DNA of 12,976 bases from Pseudomonadota bacterium (GTDB lineage Bacteria > Pseudomonadota > Gammaproteobacteria > Burkholderiales > Casimicrobiaceae): contig JAKPSO010000150.1 of assembly GCA_029571495.1 (NCBI GenBank), forward strand, positions 1-12,976, given 5' to 3'. The notes under the pieces are model-generated. The model saw only the letters and a list, made by a program, of their open reading frames with translations, was not told the DNA's origin and ran no database searches. This document shows, one piece after another, positions 6,322-12,976 of this stretch. Every line of letters begins with the position of its first letter. Within the stretch, counting starts at the first letter, position 1. Both the position numbers and the translations under genes were made by a program.

Positions 6322-7080
6322 CTACGGTTTCGCCGAGAGCGAGATATCGCCGAATCGCGCGCTTGCCTTGTCATGGGTGTTATCAGCATCAACCATGATC
6401 GCGATCCCGGAAATGCGCGTGGGTTCTTCGCCGAAAACACGCTTGTAGTCCTCGTACACATCACGCGTGAAGCTTTTCCATTGCCCGACTGATGTCGGAT
6501 CTGCATCGACGACGAGCATCTTCACGCGTTGCGTGAATGGGCTCGTGATGACGTCGTTGAGCGAGGCCTTGTGCGTGAAGACGTAGGTGAGCGCGGCGTG
6601 TGGCGGCGTTTCGTTGTAGAGCAGTTTGGCCACGGTGTTTTCGGCGCGCTCTTTGAGAGTTTCGCGTGCGGGGTCGTGCGCGAAGGTCACATAAATGCGC
6701 GCCGCGTAGTCGTCGCCCGATTTGGTTTTCGGGTCGCTGTGGGCCAGCAAATTCCCCACCTTCCACTTGAAGTGAAGCATCGGCGTGGCGTGTGCGTCGG
6801 CGTCGAATCGGTAAAGCAACGCTCCCGCTGATGAGTCAGCCGCACCTTCAATAACCACGGCGTTGGTCTGCTCGTCACGCACAAGAGCGTAGCTGCTATG
6901 AAGCTTCACCGAGCGGATCGGTTGGTAAGTCCAGCCCTTGATCACAGCGCCGGCTTGCTGCGCCGAAAACGTTGGGATTGCGGCAGTCTCCGCAGCGCTA
7001 ACGGCGTTGGCGGCGCCAAGCAACGCGACCGTTGCCACGCATGAGGCGAACGTTAGAACGACCTTCGCAAGACTTGCCAT
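6322..7080 (-). CDS. exported DUF3047 family protein
   Basis: A 252-residue protein of the uncharacterised DUF3047 family. The N-terminus has a Sec signal peptide (Lys6, hydrophobic VVLTFASCVATVALLGAA, probable cut near VSAA at about 30), so it acts outside the cytoplasm. Family hallmarks follow: an aromatic, beta-rich middle with LHFKWKV (102-108), GDDYAARIYVTF (122-133), a central block with TYVFTH (165-170), then GIAIMVDADNT (225-235) and ARFGDISL (241-248) near the end. This pattern resembles a jelly-roll/carbohydrate-binding-like fold, but I cannot show that. The start ATG lies inside the end of the upstream ATP-grasp gene (28-bp overlap), so the two are probably translationally coupled. 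It is the last gene of the minus-strand cluster, followed by the convergent repeat region. No catalytic residues can be named. Confidence 0.87.
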   Translation of the reverse strand: MASLAKVVLTFASCVATVALLGAANAVSAAETAAIPTFSAQQAGAVIKGWTYQPIRSVKLHSSYALVRDEQTNAVVIEGAADSSAGALLYRFDADAHATPMLHFKWKVGNLLAHSDPKTKSGDDYAARIYVTFAHDPARETLKERAENTVAKLLYNETPPHAALTYVFTHKASLNDVITSPFTQRVKMLVVDADPTSVGQWKSFTRDVYEDYKRVFGEEPTRISGIAIMVDADNTHDKASARFGDISLSAKP

Positions 7081-8375
7081 TTTGATTCGATGACCGGGGT
7101 CGATTGACCCGTGAAATCGAGATGCTTACATACATCTGCAAATCGCGCCAACAAATCCTCGGCGTCGCGTCCGCCCATGTGCACCAGCGCGTAGCGGTAG
7201 TTGCCGAGCCACTTCGTTTCGCGGGCGCGTGAGGTAGCGTGTTTGAGATCGAGAAACAGTTTCGCGTCGGGGTAGGTTTCCGTCAGCCAACGTTGCTGCG
7301 TCTCCGCCGGTGCGTATTTCACGGCGCTGCCAAATTCCCGAAACACGAAACTCGCCGCCGCGCCGAACGTACCAGCGCGTCGCGGCCACACGGGCGTCTT
7401 GCCGAGCGCCAGTTCAAGCTCCAGCGCCCACAACGATTTGCCATCGACGCGTTCATAGAGGTCAGAGAACTGCCCGGCCATGCGCGGATTGATTTCGACG
7501 ATCGTGATGCGTTCCGTCGTCGGATCGAGGAACAATTCGACGTTAAAGAGCCCATGCGAGAAGCCAATCGCCTCGACCGCGCGCTGCGCCACGATTTCGA
7601 GCCGCTGTACGCGTTCGGCGCTCAAGCGCGACGGATACTCAAAACGCTGAAACGCGTTCGTACCCGGATACATCACCGAGTCGACGGTGCCGAGAATGTT
7701 GACCTTGCCATCGTGGGCATAGCCGTCGACGCAGACCTGAATCGCACCGTCGACGCAGCCTTCCGCGATGAAGCAATCGGCGTCAATTTCGCAGGCGATG
7801 CGTTTGGCCGACACGCGGCGAAACGGCCACGTAAGACGCCGAATGATGAATTTTTCCCAGAGCGCAAACTTCAGATGCGCGCGCAACGCGGCCTCGTCTT
7901 CGCAGCGCTTGGCGAGCACCGAGAACGCCGCCTTCACGGGTTTCACGAAGACCGGATAGTCAATCGTCACGGCCTGACTTACGTCCGCGTCATAGCGAAA
8001 GCCGCAAAACGGCGGCACGTGATCCGGCAGCGCCTTGGCGTGAATCTGCCGCGCGAGGTACTTGTGCTGCGCCGTCAGCAGCCCGTTGAGCGACGCGCCC
8101 GGCAGGCCTAGACGTTCGCACAGCAGACTCGCGGCCAGCGCGCCGAACTGCTCGTGCGTGGACGCTACGGCGGCAATGGTTCGGTGGCGGTACTTTTTCG
8201 CGAGTCGCGCAACAAACAACTCAACGTCGAACCACAAGAGCCTTGCGTTCGACGGAAAGGTGAAAAGATCAAAGCCTTCGCGAACGAACTCGTAGTCCTG
8301 ATACTGTGCCTCCAGCGACGCGAGTGCGAGCTCGTCGTACTCCTGCGCGAAGAGAACCAGTATCAGTGGCTTCAT
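7053..8375 (-). CDS. ATP-grasp family ligase, substrate unknown
   Basis: A 440-residue cytosolic ATP-grasp protein, expected to activate a carboxylate as an acyl-phosphate and join it to an amine or similar nucleophile. Residues 1-100 form a Rossmann-like pre-grasp domain (LILVLFAQEYDELALASL, then STHEQFGALAASLL at 72-85 and the GLPGAS turn at 90-95). The grasp contains the ATP-binding lysine region YPVFVKPVKAAFS (140-152, K145). Metal-binding acidic residues lie in GLFNVELFL (275-283, E280) and VEINPRMAG (293-301, E294 and N296), followed by QFSDLYERVDG. The layout resembles the carnosine-synthase/biotin-carboxylase-like clade rather than D-Ala-D-Ala ligase. There is no signal peptide. The start overlaps the stop of the DUF547 gene by ATGA, and its end overlaps the DUF3047 start. 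The substrate is unknown; candidates are an amino acid, a peptide or a small hydroxy/amino acid made for the exported partners. Confidence 0.88.
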   Translation of the reverse strand: MKPLILVLFAQEYDELALASLEAQYQDYEFVREGFDLFTFPSNARLLWFDVELFVARLAKKYRHRTIAAVASTHEQFGALAASLLCERLGLPGASLNGLLTAQHKYLARQIHAKALPDHVPPFCGFRYDADVSQAVTIDYPVFVKPVKAAFSVLAKRCEDEAALRAHLKFALWEKFIIRRLTWPFRRVSAKRIACEIDADCFIAEGCVDGAIQVCVDGYAHDGKVNILGTVDSVMYPGTNAFQRFEYPSRLSAERVQRLEIVAQRAVEAIGFSHGLFNVELFLDPTTERITIVEINPRMAGQFSDLYERVDGKSLWALELELALGKTPVWPRRAGTFGAAASFVFREFGSAVKYAPAETQQRWLTETYPDAKLFLDLKHATSRARETKWLGNYRYALVHMGGRDAEDLLARFADVCKHLDFTGQSTPVIESKWQVLRRSF

Positions 8376-9187
8376 CGTTTGTCGTTGAGGTTCCAGTCGT
8401 AGTCCAAGTGCGTGATCGCTACCTTGCCGGCTTTGATCTCTGCCTGCACGGCCGCATCTGTCGTCAAGCGATCAGCGTATTTTCCCAGAGTGGCTTCCAA
8501 AGACGCGAAGCCTTTGTAACCCTTCGTGAAATCCTTCTTGTACCAATCGAAAATTTTGCTGACTTCGAGTTTTTTCGTTTCACCGTTGTAGCGGTTGCGC
8601 GACTTATCCGACAAGAAGCGCTGCATGCCGTCTTCGAGCTGAGCATCAAGTTTTTCGGCAGTGAACACTTCGTTGCGCAGCATGGGGCAGCCGACAGATG
8701 CGCAGACGACGGCAACGTGAATGCGCGGATCGTTGAACACGCCTTCTGCGCGAATCATGTCGTGCTCGATGTTGTCGAGCGTCGTTTCTTTGCCAAACAA
8801 TTTGAAGAACTTGAGTCCCCAGGGCTTGCTAAATGTTCCACCCAAATCACGGATCGACTTGACGTTCGGATACTTCGTGAGGATCAGCTCAATGGTGTAC
8901 GCGTTGTAAGCGTTGATTAGAAACGCTAGTTGCTGGTTTTTGTTCCATGACTTGTACGTCGCCTCGGGCACGGCCGAGACGGCGTCAAGGTATGTCTTGA
9001 GCGACGCTCGATCTTTTGCGACGCCAGCATAGGAGATTTGCGACGCGTTGCCGTTGCTAATCAATGTGACGTGTTTCTTGAGCAGATCGTCGAAGGCTTT
9101 GTGTGAATGGTCGAACGGCGCCTGCGCACAGGACAAAGAGGCGACGAACGCGCACAACGTTGCGACGATGCGATGGAGGATATTCAT
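8372..9187 (-). CDS. exported DUF547 family protein
   Basis: A 271-residue member of the uncharacterised DUF547 family. The first 23 residues look like a Sec signal peptide (MNILHRIVATLCAFVASLSCAQA); Cys20 is not in a good lipobox because -3 is Ser, so it is probably periplasmic and not a lipoprotein. Family blocks are clear: LAFLINAYNAYTIELIL (87-103), LGGTFSKPWGLKFFKLFG (115-132), LDNIEHDMIR (137-146), DPRIHVAVVCASVGCP (153-168) and the C-terminal LDYDWNLND (261-269). H157, C162 and C167 are conserved-looking and could be catalytic or redox residues; this is inference. The gene follows the TVP38-oxidoreductase fusion by 30 bp and overlaps the ATP-grasp gene by four bases, so all are likely one transcript. 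The pairing of an exported Cys-rich-motif protein with a membrane-tethered disulfide oxidoreductase is suggestive of thiol chemistry. Confidence 0.92.
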   Translation of the reverse strand: MNILHRIVATLCAFVASLSCAQAPFDHSHKAFDDLLKKHVTLISNGNASQISYAGVAKDRASLKTYLDAVSAVPEATYKSWNKNQQLAFLINAYNAYTIELILTKYPNVKSIRDLGGTFSKPWGLKFFKLFGKETTLDNIEHDMIRAEGVFNDPRIHVAVVCASVGCPMLRNEVFTAEKLDAQLEDGMQRFLSDKSRNRYNGETKKLEVSKIFDWYKKDFTKGYKGFASLEATLGKYADRLTTDAAVQAEIKAGKVAITHLDYDWNLNDKR

Positions 9188-9217
9188 AATGGGCTTTCCT
9201 TGTCTAGCGCCGTTGAG

Positions 9218-11371
9218 TTATCCACGTTCCCACGCGTGAAACTTGACGACCCATTCGAGTAGTTTGGTCGGTTGATGGTTTCGCTTCCACACACCGGCGG
9301 CGTACTTGTTCGCTTCACCGAGCGTGGGGTAGGTGTGGATGGTGCCGAGAATTTTGTTGAGCCCGAGGCCGTGTTTCATGGCGGCCACGTATTCGACAAG
9401 GATGTCGCCGCTATGGTCGCCGACGATGGTTGCTCCGAGGATCGTGTCCTTGCCCGGAACAGTGATCACCTTGACGAATCCGTGCGCCTCACTATCCGCA
9501 ATCGCGCGGTCGAGGTCATCCAGGCCGTACACCGTGACTTCATGCGGTATGTTCTTTTCTTTCGCTTCCGTTTCCGATAAACCGACGCGAGCCACTTCAG
9601 GGTCGGTAAATGTTGCCCACGGAATCACGCGGTAATCCGCCTTGAATTTTTTGAAGCGACCGAAGAGCGCGTTGACAGCCGCGTACCACGCCTGATGCGC
9701 GGCGGTATGCGTGAACTGGAATGGACCGGCGACGTCGCCGCATGCAAAGATATTCGGGTAGAGCGTTTGCAAATATTCGTTTGTCTCGACGGTCTTGTTG
9801 GGACGCGTGGGGATGCCAAGTTCCTCAAGGCCGAATCCGGTGACGTTGGCCGTGCGTCCGACCGCGACCAAGATTTCATCGAACCCAATGCGCACTTCCG
9901 CGCCGTTGTGCTCACAGACCAACGTTTTCTCGCCGTTTTCAACGACGACCTGCTTCGCCTTGTGTCCAGTCAGTACCGACACACCGTCTTTTTGCAATGA
10001 CTTCGTGACCAGCGCCGAAACCTCCGGGTCTTCGCGTATAAGGATGCGTGGCAGCATTTCTACCTGCGAGACGTTCGAACCAAATCGCGCGAAACACTGC
10101 GTCAACTCTGAGCCAATCGGCCCCCCGCCAAGCACAACAAGGCGCTTCGGTAATTCGCGCAAATTCCAGACTGTGTCGCTCGTCAGATAGCCCGCGTCAG
10201 CCAAGCCCGGAATCGGCGGCACGAAGGGACGTGCGCCGGTAGCGATCACGATGTTCTTAGCGGTCAGTGTTTGTTTGGTGCCGTCGACCGCCGTTACCTC
10301 CACCGCCCACGGCGACACGATGCGGGCGCTGCCCGTTACGCAATCGACGCCGAGGCCGGTATAGCGTTCGATCGAATCGTGTGGCTCAACCTCATGCACA
10401 ACACGTTGCACGCGTTGCATGACGCTGGCGAAATTCCATTGTGCCGAAGCGCTCGTCAATCCAAATTCTTCAGCGCGCTTCATGTGCGAAAGCAGTTTCG
10501 CCGTGCGGATCAAGGCCTTGGACGGAACACAGCCGGTGTTTAAGCAATCGCCGCCCATCTTGTGTTTCTCGATCAGCGTGACCTTCGCCTTGACGGCGGC
10601 TGCGATGTAGCTCGTGACCAAGCCCGCCGAGCCCGCGCCAATCACGATTACGTTGCGGTCAAATGTCTTTGGTTTCACACTTGCAAAGCGCGAATAAACC
10701 TTTCGCGCGTTCATCCAGTCCAGCACCTTTTTCGCAATGATCGGGAAAATGCCCAGCAGCGCGAACGAGCCGAGAATCGCGGGTGAAACGATGCCCTTCA
10801 GCGATGAGATTTGTGCGAGCTGCGTGCCCGCGTTGACGAACACCGCGGTACCAGCCAGCATGCCCAATTGGCTCACCCAATAAAACGGCCAAGTCTTGAT
10901 GGTCGTGAGCCCCATCACGAGGTTGACCACGAAGAACGGGAATAGCGGCACGAGCCGCAGCGCGAACAAGTAAAAAGGCCCGTCTTTCGCGACGCCGTCG
11001 TTGATTGGCTTCAAGCGGTCACCGAATTTGCTTTGCACCCAATCGCGCAGCAAGAAGCGAGACGACAAAAACGCGAGCGTCGCCCCGATGCTCGAAGCGA
11101 AGGAGACGAGCACCAGCCCTTTGCTAAATCCGAAAATCGCCCCACCTACCAGGGTCAATATCGCCGCGCCGGGAAGCGACAGCGCCGCCACCGCCACGTA
11201 GGCCACGAAGAACGCGGCGGCGCTTTGCCAAGGATTTTCGGTGACGTAGGCGGTCAGCACCGCCTGCTGCGCCTTGAATCCGTCGAGCGTTAGGAACTTG
11301 GCAAGATCAAAGTAGAAGAACGCGCCGATCGCCGCTGCGATCAGCACTAGCAGTGCGATTTTTGATTTCAT
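9218..11371 (-). CDS. TVP38/TMEM64 membrane domain fused to FAD/NAD disulfide oxidoreductase
   Basis: A 717-residue two-part protein. ATG 11371 is taken as start; an in-frame TTG ten codons upstream adds only MLHCTTNDAH. Residues 1-220 are a TVP38/TMEM64 (SNARE-associated, DedA-like) membrane domain with an N-terminal hydrophobic helix, LSLPGAAILTLVGGAIFG (65-82) and the family core GPFYLFALRLVPLFPFFVVN (131-150). From about 240 a class I pyridine-nucleotide disulfide oxidoreductase begins: FAD-binding VIVIGAGSAG (241-250), redox pair CLNTGC (C276, C281), NAD-binding LVVLGGGPIGSE (411-422), second FAD motif FACGDVAG (542-549), and a dimerisation domain ending with the active-site-type IHTYPTLGE (H679). 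It resembles dihydrolipoamide dehydrogenase/mercuric reductase, but lacks both the MerA N-terminal metal domain and the C-terminal vicinal cysteines. Its likely role is membrane-anchored electron transfer to an unknown disulfide or metal substrate. Confidence 0.93.
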   Translation of the reverse strand: MKSKIALLVLIAAAIGAFFYFDLAKFLTLDGFKAQQAVLTAYVTENPWQSAAAFFVAYVAVAALSLPGAAILTLVGGAIFGFSKGLVLVSFASSIGATLAFLSSRFLLRDWVQSKFGDRLKPINDGVAKDGPFYLFALRLVPLFPFFVVNLVMGLTTIKTWPFYWVSQLGMLAGTAVFVNAGTQLAQISSLKGIVSPAILGSFALLGIFPIIAKKVLDWMNARKVYSRFASVKPKTFDRNVIVIGAGSAGLVTSYIAAAVKAKVTLIEKHKMGGDCLNTGCVPSKALIRTAKLLSHMKRAEEFGLTSASAQWNFASVMQRVQRVVHEVEPHDSIERYTGLGVDCVTGSARIVSPWAVEVTAVDGTKQTLTAKNIVIATGARPFVPPIPGLADAGYLTSDTVWNLRELPKRLVVLGGGPIGSELTQCFARFGSNVSQVEMLPRILIREDPEVSALVTKSLQKDGVSVLTGHKAKQVVVENGEKTLVCEHNGAEVRIGFDEILVAVGRTANVTGFGLEELGIPTRPNKTVETNEYLQTLYPNIFACGDVAGPFQFTHTAAHQAWYAAVNALFGRFKKFKADYRVIPWATFTDPEVARVGLSETEAKEKNIPHEVTVYGLDDLDRAIADSEAHGFVKVITVPGKDTILGATIVGDHSGDILVEYVAAMKHGLGLNKILGTIHTYPTLGEANKYAAGVWKRNHQPTKLLEWVVKFHAWERG

Positions 11372-11548
11372 GTGCGCGTCATTCGTAGTGCAGTGCAGCA
11401 AGGTGTTGTTGGAACGAACCGCGACAGGGCGCGATAAGTGGTTTTAGCGCTTTGTCGTGCGTCGCGCGCAGCGCCTTACACGCGCATGCGCTCAGACGAT
11501 GCCCTGTGCTACCCTCGCGGGCTTGATTTCCCACTCACTGGCTACTTG
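11372..11548. promoter_or_regulatory. divergent intergenic region between the oxidoreductase operon and tldD
   Basis: The 177-bp space must hold promoters for both directions, because the first genes of the minus-strand cluster and of tldD face away from each other. I find no reading frame and no strong sigma-70 pair or operator palindrome. The only candidate is TACCCT at 11510, facing tldD. Confidence 0.4.
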
Positions 11549-12976
11549 ATGTCTGCTTCTCTCGCCGCCGCGCAATCGCTCCTTCTCGCGCCCGCCAATC
11601 TCTCTCTTGATCAACTCGCGACGACCCTTGGCGGGCTTTCGTCGAGGGGCGTTGAGTTTGCGGATCTTTACTTCGAACACCACAAGTCAGAAAACTGGTC
11701 GCTCGAAGAAAGCATCGTCAAGAGCGGAAGCTTTTCGATTTCCTCCGGTGTCGGCGTTCGCGCGATCTGCGGCGAGCAAACGGCGTTTGCTTATTCTGGC
11801 GACATTGGCATCCACTCGATCACGCAAGCGGCGAACACCGTGGCCGCCATCGGTCGAGCTGGACAAAGCGCGAGCGTTGCCATCAACGGCAAGAGCGCGC
11901 CGGCTGCTTTGTACACCGCCGCCGATCCGCTCGCGTCCATCAGCGACGAGGCCAAAATTGCGTTGCTACGCGAGACCGAGCGCATTGCCCGCGCGCGCGA
12001 CCCACGCGTGACGCAAGTCATGGTCAGCCTCGCGTGTGAGCACGTGGTGATGCTGGTGATGCGCACCGACGGCGTGGTGGCGGCAGACGTGCGGCCGTTG
12101 TGCCGATTGAACGTCACGGCGATTGTCGAGGCCAACGGCAAACGCGAACAGGGCCGCTCGGGCGGTGGCGGTCGTTATGGGTTCGAAAAATTTGACGCCG
12201 CGTTCATCGCGAAGCGTGCCAATGAAGCCGTGGACATGGCGCTCGTGAATCTCGACGCGCGCCCCGCGCCCGCGGGCATCATGCCAGTCGTGTGCGGACC
12301 GGGCTGGCCAGGCGTCTTGCTGCACGAAGCCATTGGCCACGGTTTGGAGGGCGACTTCAATCGCAAAGGGTCGTCGGCGTTCACGGGCCGCATCGGCGAG
12401 CGCGTGGCGGCCAAAGGTGTGACCGTCCTCGACGACGGTACCTTGAAAGATCGTCGCGGATCGTTGACTGTGGACGATGAAGGCACACCGACGCACGCGA
12501 CAGTGCTCATCGAAGATGGCATCCTGAAGGGCTACATGCAGGACACCATGAACGCTCGCCTCATGGGCGCCGCGCCGACGGGCAATGGCCGTCGCGAAAG
12601 CTATGCGCATTTGCCGATGCCGCGCATGACCAACACGTACATGCTCGGCGGCGACCGTGATCCGCAAGAAATCATCGCGAGCGTTGAAAACGGCATCTAC
12701 GCGGTGAACTTTGGCGGTGGCCAAGTCGACATCACGAACGGCAAATTTGTCTTTACCATGGACGAAGCCTGGAAGATCGAAAACGGCAAGCTGATGTATC
12801 CCGTGAAGGGCGCAACGCTCATCGGCAACGGCCCCGACGCGCTTACCAAAGTCACCATGATCGGCAACAACATGGCGCTCGACGAGGGCATCGGCGTGTG
12901 CGGCAAAGAAGGCCAAAGCGTGCCCGTAGGCATCGGTCAGCCGACGTTGCGCATTGAGGGACTGACCGTCGGCGGT
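11549..12976 (+). CDS. tldD: TldD metalloprotease subunit, 3' end just outside window
   Basis: TldD forms the TldD-TldE (PmbA) zinc protease, which trims unfolded peptides, matures some RiPPs such as microcin B17, and acts on CcdA; it is cytosolic. The frame runs from ATG 11549 to the last base, 476 codons without a stop. E. coli TldD is about 481 residues, and the visible end IEGLTVGG is the family's usual terminus, so only a few codons are missing. The Zn/catalytic motif HEAIGHGLEGDFNRKGSSAF starts at residue 259 (H259, E260, H264). YAHLPMPRMTNTYM, NFGGGQVDITNGKF and GQSVPVGIGQPTLRIEG near the end are all family hallmarks. A TACCCT at 11510-11515 could be its -10, but no strong -35 or ribosome site is evident. 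It is divergent from the oxidoreductase gene, across a 177-bp shared promoter region. The partner tldE/pmbA is not in the window. Confidence 0.96.
   Translation, partial: MSASLAAAQSLLLAPANLSLDQLATTLGGLSSRGVEFADLYFEHHKSENWSLEESIVKSGSFSISSGVGVRAICGEQTAFAYSGDIGIHSITQAANTVAAIGRAGQSASVAINGKSAPAALYTAADPLASISDEAKIALLRETERIARARDPRVTQVMVSLACEHVVMLVMRTDGVVAADVRPLCRLNVTAIVEANGKREQGRSGGGGRYGFEKFDAAFIAKRANEAVDMALVNLDARPAPAGIMPVVCGPGWPGVLLHEAIGHGLEGDFNRKGSSAFTGRIGERVAAKGVTVLDDGTLKDRRGSLTVDDEGTPTHATVLIEDGILKGYMQDTMNARLMGAAPTGNGRRESYAHLPMPRMTNTYMLGGDRDPQEIIASVENGIYAVNFGGGQVDITNGKFVFTMDEAWKIENGKLMYPVKGATLIGNGPDALTKVTMIGNNMALDEGIGVCGKEGQSVPVGIGQPTLRIEGLTVGG

Noticed and set aside
7239..8111. 290-codon plus-strand open frame opposite the ATP-grasp gene
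   Set aside because: Antisense shadow; the minus-strand frame has intact ATP-grasp motifs.
8372..8441. DUF547 protein as a lipoprotein because of Cys20
   Set aside because: The residues before Cys20 (S-L-S) do not fit the lipobox, and AQA just after gives a normal signal peptidase I site.
9218..11371. Mercuric reductase (merA) identity for the oxidoreductase
   Set aside because: There is no N-terminal metal-binding domain, no C-terminal Cys pair, and no mer genes nearby; only the general disulfide-reductase fold is supported.
11966..12916. 316-codon minus-strand open frame opposite tldD
   Set aside because: It mirrors the strongly conserved tldD coding frame, has His/Arg/Ala-rich low-quality sequence and no recognisable domain; a GC-rich shadow.

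Overview
The window is GC-rich chromosomal DNA (my estimate, about 60% GC). It looks proteobacterial, most likely betaproteobacterial (Burkholderiales-like). The grounds are a long-form LeuA, a YbiC/HcxB-type dehydrogenase, a TldD, a DUF547/DUF3047 gene cluster, and intergenic spaces rich in small palindromic repeats. The genus cannot be named from sequence alone. I see no transposase, integrase, tRNA, rRNA or CRISPR array.

Layout, left to right. The + strand opens with the 3' two-thirds of leuA (2-isopropylmalate synthase), then a short GC-rich palindrome, then a GNAT acetyltransferase. Next comes a 399-base gap holding a 120-bp inverted-repeat element, followed by a large secreted protein with fourteen RCC1 repeats and a dockerin/EF-hand-like tail. 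A YbiC/HcxB-like hydroxycarboxylate dehydrogenase follows, probably read from a nearly leaderless mRNA. A 418-base convergent gap then carries two unrelated repeat elements: a 179-bp imperfect inverted repeat with phased CACAGAT heptamers, and a second copy of the 120-bp element.

The minus strand (11371 down to 6322) carries a tight four-gene cluster. In transcription order it encodes a TVP38/TMEM64 membrane domain fused to an FAD/NAD disulfide oxidoreductase, an exported DUF547 protein, a cytosolic ATP-grasp ligase and an exported DUF3047 protein. The gaps are 30 bp, a 4-bp ATGA overlap and a 28-bp overlap, so co-transcription and translational coupling are likely. The product of the cluster is not known to me, and this is the best candidate for an undescribed pathway. 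Divergent from it, tldD (modulator protease subunit) runs off the right edge only a few codons before its expected end.

The best leads are the operon, the two equal-length REPIN-like elements, the phased CACAGAT inverted repeat, and the 14-blade (2 x 7) Cys-paired RCC1 protein.
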